This document shows positions 33,555 to 37,858 of a stretch of 37,858 nt of DNA, one piece after another. The position numbers were made by a program, and so were the translations under genes. Under the pieces are notes generated by a model. It had not been told where the DNA came from. It worked only from the letters and a program-made list of their open reading frames with translations, and searched no databases. This DNA is from Caldifarciminota bacterium (GTDB lineage: Bacteria; Hydrothermota; Tepidihabitantia; SM23-42), in assembly GCA_020353055.1 (NCBI GenBank), contig CP070686.1, positions 1,120,625 through 1,158,482 of the forward strand, in the 5' to 3' direction. How positions within the stretch are numbered: the stretch's first letter is position 1; every line of letters starts with the position of its first letter.

Positions 33555-35618
33555 ATGTCATTGCTACATAGGTCAGTAGTATTTTCTTTAGTTTTGTTAA
33601 GTATCGGACTCGCCGGTCGAAATGAAACGATAAGACTCGTCGAAGTAAAACTGCAAGACCACGACATCGTTTACACCCTGAATGATTATCGTCTGACCAT
33701 TGTTGACGCGGGTGAAAATTTCGCCAGGGCACTGGCAAACGACAGAGAGATAGACATACTCCGGGGTGCCGGTTATGATGTTGCAGTCATAATCGAGGAT
33801 TACCAGGCATACAAGGATGACATTTTCCAGCGGGGGTTTTACCACACGTACGACCAGCTATACACGGTGCTCGACTCGTTCGTCACCGATCATTCGGATA
33901 TTTGCCTCCTCGACACGATTGGTTTCAGTGTCCAGGGACGAGCGATCTGGGCAATACGGGTCACGGACAACCCTCAGATCGAAGAGAATGAACCAGAGAT
34001 CAGACTCGCCGGCAATATCCACGGTGATGAGCACATCGGGACTGAAATCACCCTCTATTTCTTGAGGCATCTGCTCGAATACTACACGACGCTGCCAGAA
34101 GTACAAGCTCTAGTCGATAACAGCGAGATCTGGATTGTGCCGACGATCAATCCTGACGGCAAGGTGGCAAATACGCGCCGTAACGCAAACTACGTCGACC
34201 TGAACCGGGACTACGGTTATTTCTGGGACGGCTGGGGCGGCAGCCCTGGGCCATCATCCCAGGTTGAAAGTCAGGTCATGATGCAGCATCTCGAAGCGAA
34301 TAACATCTCGCTCGAGTATAACTACCATTCATCGGCGCAATACGTGAATTATCCCTGGGATTACCACCCGGCTGACCCGGCAGACAGCCTGCATATCATT
34401 GATTTATCCGAAACATATGCTACATTGGCAAACCTGGTGGCGATAAACGGTTATGACTGGTATCAGACACCAGGTTCGTTACAGGATTACACCATCGGCA
34501 CGAATGGTACTCTTGCCTGGACCATCGAAACCTTTGAGCCCTCCTCTTCTTCAGCAATCGACCAGATATGCTTTGCTAACCGTGAAGCGTTGATGGAGGT
34601 CTGCGAGCAAGCTGCCTTAGGTATCACCGGCATCGTCAAAGACTCACTCACTGATTCATTACTTTACGCGAGAATCGAATTCACCGATCCGGAACGCATC
34701 GACATTTATACCGACCCACTGTTTGGCGATTTCCACAAGATGATAGAAGCAGGAACATATGAACTAAGGGTTTCGGTCAATGGCTATGCGTCGAAAGCAA
34801 TTAGCGATGTGAACGTGACTCCTCAGAGTACCGTTTCAATAGATGACATACTTCTCGTGCCCGATTCCACGTACCACCACGCATTCAAAGTCGTTATCAA
34901 CCGTTATGCTGATCATGACGAGCAGGGCAACAAGACGCAGCCAAGACATGCGCTCGGTCCTGCTGACAGCATCTGGTTTTCTCTGGGGCAATCCGGATAC
35001 GTAGTTCTTGATATGGGATCGAATTCATTGATCACCGATGGACCGGGTGACGATTTTACCGTGTTTGAAGGCGATGACGGCATAGACGAAGGCTATCAAG
35101 TTTACGCGAGCAACGATTGGGGTGGTTCTTGGTTGTCGTGCGGCACAGATAACGGAACGGCCAACTTTGATCTCGCCACGGCCGGCATGACTGAAGCACG
35201 GTATCTAAGAATCGTTGACGATGGAGGCGCATCGGGAGGGCAATACGGAGGTTTTGATCTGGATGCAATTCATGTCTCGCATGCCACGGGGATAACGAGT
35301 GGTCATCCGGTCAAGATAACGCCCTCAGTCATAAAGCTCTCTGTATTACCCAATCCATTCCGGCAACGCACAGATATCAGATACCAACTAACGACAGATA
35401 TGGCAGTCTCCGAATTCATAGCTGTTGACATGAGTGTATATGATGCTGCCGGTTGCCTGGTCCGCAATCTAGTGAACGGCTTGACTGAACCTGGTCACTA
35501 CACGGTGACTTGGAACGGACAGGACAATACAGGCAGGGAATTACCCGCCGGTGTCTATTTCGCGCGACTGAGTACCGGTTTTCACGAACAATACGAGAAA
35601 ATTGTCATACTGAGATAG
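33555..35618 (+). CDS. Second secreted M14 zinc carboxypeptidase, different accessory domains, FlgD-like tail
   Basis: A 687-residue secreted protein; GGAGG (33543-33547) precedes ATG 33555. The signal peptide is SLLHRSVVFSLVLLSIGLAG. The M14 domain (about 90-345) has HGDE at His156-Glu159, DLNRDYGYFWDGW, His258 (YNYHSSAQ) and Glu325 or Glu328 (TIETFE). A carboxypeptidase regulatory-like beta domain (about 353-430) follows. Then comes a surface domain with LGPADSIWFSLG, GPGDDFTVFE and ARYLRIVDDGG (about 445-575). The tail has LPNPFRQRTDIRY, VTWNGQDNTGR, GVYFARLSTG and ends KIVILR. It shares the M14 core with the upstream gene but not the accessory domains, so if they arose by duplication they have since diverged by domain exchange. 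Confidence 0.93.
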   Translation: MSLLHRSVVFSLVLLSIGLAGRNETIRLVEVKLQDHDIVYTLNDYRLTIVDAGENFARALANDREIDILRGAGYDVAVIIEDYQAYKDDIFQRGFYHTYDQLYTVLDSFVTDHSDICLLDTIGFSVQGRAIWAIRVTDNPQIEENEPEIRLAGNIHGDEHIGTEITLYFLRHLLEYYTTLPEVQALVDNSEIWIVPTINPDGKVANTRRNANYVDLNRDYGYFWDGWGGSPGPSSQVESQVMMQHLEANNISLEYNYHSSAQYVNYPWDYHPADPADSLHIIDLSETYATLANLVAINGYDWYQTPGSLQDYTIGTNGTLAWTIETFEPSSSSAIDQICFANREALMEVCEQAALGITGIVKDSLTDSLLYARIEFTDPERIDIYTDPLFGDFHKMIEAGTYELRVSVNGYASKAISDVNVTPQSTVSIDDILLVPDSTYHHAFKVVINRYADHDEQGNKTQPRHALGPADSIWFSLGQSGYVVLDMGSNSLITDGPGDDFTVFEGDDGIDEGYQVYASNDWGGSWLSCGTDNGTANFDLATAGMTEARYLRIVDDGGASGGQYGGFDLDAIHVSHATGITSGHPVKITPSVIKLSVLPNPFRQRTDIRYQLTTDMAVSEFIAVDMSVYDAAGCLVRNLVNGLTEPGHYTVTWNGQDNTGRELPAGVYFARLSTGFHEQYEKIVILR

Positions 35619-35880
35619 CGATGACGACGTTATTTTCTGTAGGCCCATTCATAATATCAACGTGGGCAATTCTCGTTTGGGTCATTTGCGTTTCGAAATT
35701 TGGTTATTTACCGTATTCACCCTTTCGGGCATCCCCGACCGCACAGTCAAATCAGGGATTTGAGTATATGCGGAATCGGATTGCGTGCTTGAATATGAAT
35801 CATCAAGCATCCCAACCCTCTATCGATTCTGTATCAAGCATCTCGGATCAAAACAGTAGACTATTTGCCAGGAGGCGTTT
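35619..35880. other. Intergenic region before the M28 peptidase gene
   Basis: 262 nt with no supported gene. A small inverted pair CTTGA/TCAAG occurs near 35789-35808. No convincing -35/-10 pair in the window's usual style was found, so the M28 gene may be transcribed from upstream. Confidence 0.4.
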
Positions 35881-37858
35881 ATGTTGATTAGAAGATGTTT
35901 TATTATTTTTTTTGTGTTGATAAGCGCAGCATTTGCTGCCGACTATCTGGTCAGAATTGACCTCGACGAGCAAAGGCTGGACCCGCTTTTTGAGAACGGT
36001 CTGAGACCCATCGCCGAACTCGACAATACCGCTCTTTTGATCGTTACCGATAATGAACTCGGTAGATTGACTCCTTACTCATTTTCAATAATCGACGAAG
36101 ACCCGGAGGAAGGAAGATATTATCTTGCGCACAGAACCGACGAACATCTTGCTCTGACAGACTATGGAGAAATCCTGATGACAGACGGTTCCGTATATCT
36201 GCTCAAAATCAGACCGGATATGTTGGAAGAACTGATAAAGGAAAAGGTGGACATCCAACGGCTGATGTTCTCACCGATCATCAGGAGCAGCCAGCGAGCA
36301 TCGAAATTTTACTACAATCCGCTTGTACAGACGATCGTCGACCAGGTCGATCCGGACAGCGTTCTCAGCGTCGTCCAGCGTTTACAGGATTTTGTAACTA
36401 GATACTCGACCCATGATTCATGCGATGCCGCCGCCGATTATATCGCGGGTAAATTCACTGATTACGGATGCGACTCTGTCTACTTTCAGTACCACACGAC
36501 GGGGCACGCTCCAAACGTCGTCGGCGTGAAAACCGGAACGCTGTACCCGGACAGTATATACACCGTAGTATGCGGGCATTTTGATGCAACATCCTACCTT
36601 TCGCCGAATATTGCGCCGGGCGCCGATGACAATGCAAGCGGTACCGCGAGTGTGATCGAAGCAATACGTGTCATGCGGAACTACCAGTTCGAATACTCGG
36701 TAAGATACATAGCATTCTCGGGCGAGGAATTCGGGCTGTATGGAAGTTATTATTATGCTTCACTGGCCCGGTCCCAGGGTGACAGCATTCTCGGCGTCCT
36801 CAATGCCGACATGATCGCCTACGTTAACGCCTACCCGGAGAGTGTCGAAGTGCTGGCAAAAATATCAAATCCACCCTGTGAGCCCTTTGCTGATTTCTTT
36901 GTTGCAGCAGCCGATTCTTACACGACGCTGCTCGCAAGAAAACGAATGGTCACTTCTGCTGCGTATTCTGATCATCATCCTTTCTGGCAAAACGGGTACC
37001 TTGCGGTATGTAATATCGAAGATAACCCCTTGGTGAATCCGTATTATCACGAACCAGGTGACACGATCGGCGCTGGTTACAACGACAACGCCTTCTGCAC
37101 CGAAGTGGTGAAAGCTCAGGTGGCGGCTCTCTCACTGATGGCCCGTCCCCTGGCAACCGCATACCTCACGATGCCCGATTACTGGATCGTGGATACCGCG
37201 CCCGGAGGTAACGGCAATGGCATGTGGGAAAGCGGCGAGGAGGTCGATCTGGTGATTCAGATCTATAACATGGGCGTTGACACGGCAAAGAACACCTATG
37301 GTGTGATCAACAATACGAGCCCCTACGTGACCCTTCTCGAAGATAGTTGCTACGTCGGCAACGTTCTGTCACAAGAAACGACCGAGATGTCGTTCAGGAT
37401 ATCTGCAGCGGCGTCAGTACCACTTGGATACGAAACGAATTTTGATCTCAATGTAGTATGTAATACAGGTAACTGGGATTACTCGCTTGAGGTTTTCATC
37501 AATCCACTGCCCAGTCTCTCCTTCTGCGATTATGCCATTATCGATGCAAACGGAATCCTTGAACCCGGAGAGACAGCCGATCTGGTAATTACGCTTGCCA
37601 ATGTGGGCGCCGCATCGGCACAGAATGTCACCACGACCCTAACGAGCAATTCTTCATACCTTACGATCATCGACAACTCAGGTAATTTCGGACAGATCAC
37701 GGTCGGCGATACGATCGACAATGCTTCGGATCCGTTTACGGTGACGGCGAGTGCTTCGGCGCCGTATGGGGTGTTGGTGGCTTGTGAGCTGGTGGTGGTG
37801 GCTGGTTTGTATGTTGATACGTTGGATTTTGATTTAGCGATTGGTGAGCCGGTGCCGT
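35881..37858 (+). CDS. Secreted M28-family zinc aminopeptidase, C-terminus missing
   Basis: The frame is open from ATG 35881, behind CCAGGAGG, to the right edge (659 codons), so the gene is cut. Signal peptide: MLIRRCFIIFFVLISAAFA. The M28 domain (about 165-430) has a complete ligand set: His233 (CGHFDAT), Asp249/Asp250 (GADDNASG), Glu282-Glu283 (FSGEEFGLYGS; catalytic base and ligand), Asp310 (LNADMI) and His365 (SDHHPFW). Two Ig-like repeats follow, each starting near NGMWESGEEVDLVIQI and NGILEPGETADLVITL. They resemble the CARDB/NEW3-like modules common before sorting tails. The last ~45 codons switch to G- or T-ending codons. It would release N-terminal amino acids outside the cell. Confidence 0.93.
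   Translation, partial: MLIRRCFIIFFVLISAAFAADYLVRIDLDEQRLDPLFENGLRPIAELDNTALLIVTDNELGRLTPYSFSIIDEDPEEGRYYLAHRTDEHLALTDYGEILMTDGSVYLLKIRPDMLEELIKEKVDIQRLMFSPIIRSSQRASKFYYNPLVQTIVDQVDPDSVLSVVQRLQDFVTRYSTHDSCDAAADYIAGKFTDYGCDSVYFQYHTTGHAPNVVGVKTGTLYPDSIYTVVCGHFDATSYLSPNIAPGADDNASGTASVIEAIRVMRNYQFEYSVRYIAFSGEEFGLYGSYYYASLARSQGDSILGVLNADMIAYVNAYPESVEVLAKISNPPCEPFADFFVAAADSYTTLLARKRMVTSAAYSDHHPFWQNGYLAVCNIEDNPLVNPYYHEPGDTIGAGYNDNAFCTEVVKAQVAALSLMARPLATAYLTMPDYWIVDTAPGGNGNGMWESGEEVDLVIQIYNMGVDTAKNTYGVINNTSPYVTLLEDSCYVGNVLSQETTEMSFRISAAASVPLGYETNFDLNVVCNTGNWDYSLEVFINPLPSLSFCDYAIIDANGILEPGETADLVITLANVGAASAQNVTTTLTSNSSYLTIIDNSGNFGQITVGDTIDNASDPFTVTASASAPYGVLVACELVVVAGLYVDTLDFDLAIGEPVP

Noticed and set aside
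35621-35887. An 88-codon frame beginning MTTLFSVGPFIISTW with one hydrophobic segment between the second M14 gene and the M28 gene
   Set aside because: It has no clear Shine-Dalgarno, runs over the Shine-Dalgarno and start of the M28 gene, and its second half looks like random coding. A small membrane protein cannot be excluded but is not supported.
1-37858. CRISPR array, IS element, prophage, tRNA or rRNA gene
   Set aside because: No regular direct-repeat/spacer pattern, transposase motif, phage gene or tRNA-like cloverleaf was seen on either strand by eye; a tRNA scan would settle the last point.

Overview
The window reads as a chromosomal segment of an uncultured, moderate-GC, Gram-negative-type bacterium. 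Secreted proteins carry signal peptides, and three of them end in a FlgD-like/T9SS-like tail (…GVY[WF]…K[VI][IV]…L[ER]). That tail, together with parallel beta-helix, M14 and M28 secreted proteins, a membrane pyrophosphatase, IorAB and a butyrate-kinase-family enzyme, is reminiscent of candidate phylum WOR-3 (Stahlbacteria) or another lineage near the FCB group. This assignment is inference; no rRNA is present. No tRNA, CRISPR array, IS element or phage gene was seen.

Layout. 1-783 (-): a secreted Asp-box protein cut by the left edge. 1109-3428 (+): MFS exporter and a cytoplasmic-looking HtrA/DegP protease. 3468-4788 (-): THEP1-type NTPase and RecO. 4890-9925 (-): a probable six-gene operon read iorA, iorB, two GNAT acetyltransferases, a TIM-barrel sugar isomerase-like protein and a RarD-like exporter, with butyrate kinase (10071-11144) upstream under its own promoter. 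11333-12157 (+): exported TPR-like protein, convergent with PolX (12154-13872, -). 14033-16339 (+): secreted beta-helix protein built from three modules of exactly 200 residues. 16607-20093 (+): nadE-hppA-radC. 20162-21133 (-): ATP-type phosphofructokinase. 21287-21559 (+): HU with a textbook terminator. 21649-22777 (-): UbiA prenyltransferase and ribosomal protein L28. 22878-25044 (+): PLP-homeostasis protein and uridine-kinase-like protein. 25326-26354 (+): outer-membrane-type protein. 26408-31083 (-): Nudix, SbcD/YhaO-like nuclease, SbcC/YhaN-like ATPase and an Rsm22-like methyltransferase. 31257-37858 (+): two secreted M14 carboxypeptidases and an M28 peptidase cut by the right edge.

How it may fit together (inference): secreted peptidases release amino acids, IorAB oxidises the 2-oxoacids of aromatic amino acids to acyl-CoA, and a Buk-type kinase could conserve energy as ATP. 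Several repair genes (recO, polX, radC, sbcCD-like) are scattered among them.

The most striking non-gene signal is a uniform promoter code. Fifteen clear -35/-10 pairs can be read by eye, and thirteen have a spacer of exactly 16 nt. At eight genes the start codon lies only 5-12 nt after the -10 box, which predicts leaderless or nearly leaderless mRNAs, while other genes use strong Shine-Dalgarno sites. Other notable signals are an array of three 11-bp operator-like repeats (905-948), a cluster of inverted repeats before the outer-membrane gene, and an abrupt change in codon usage in the last ~135 bases.
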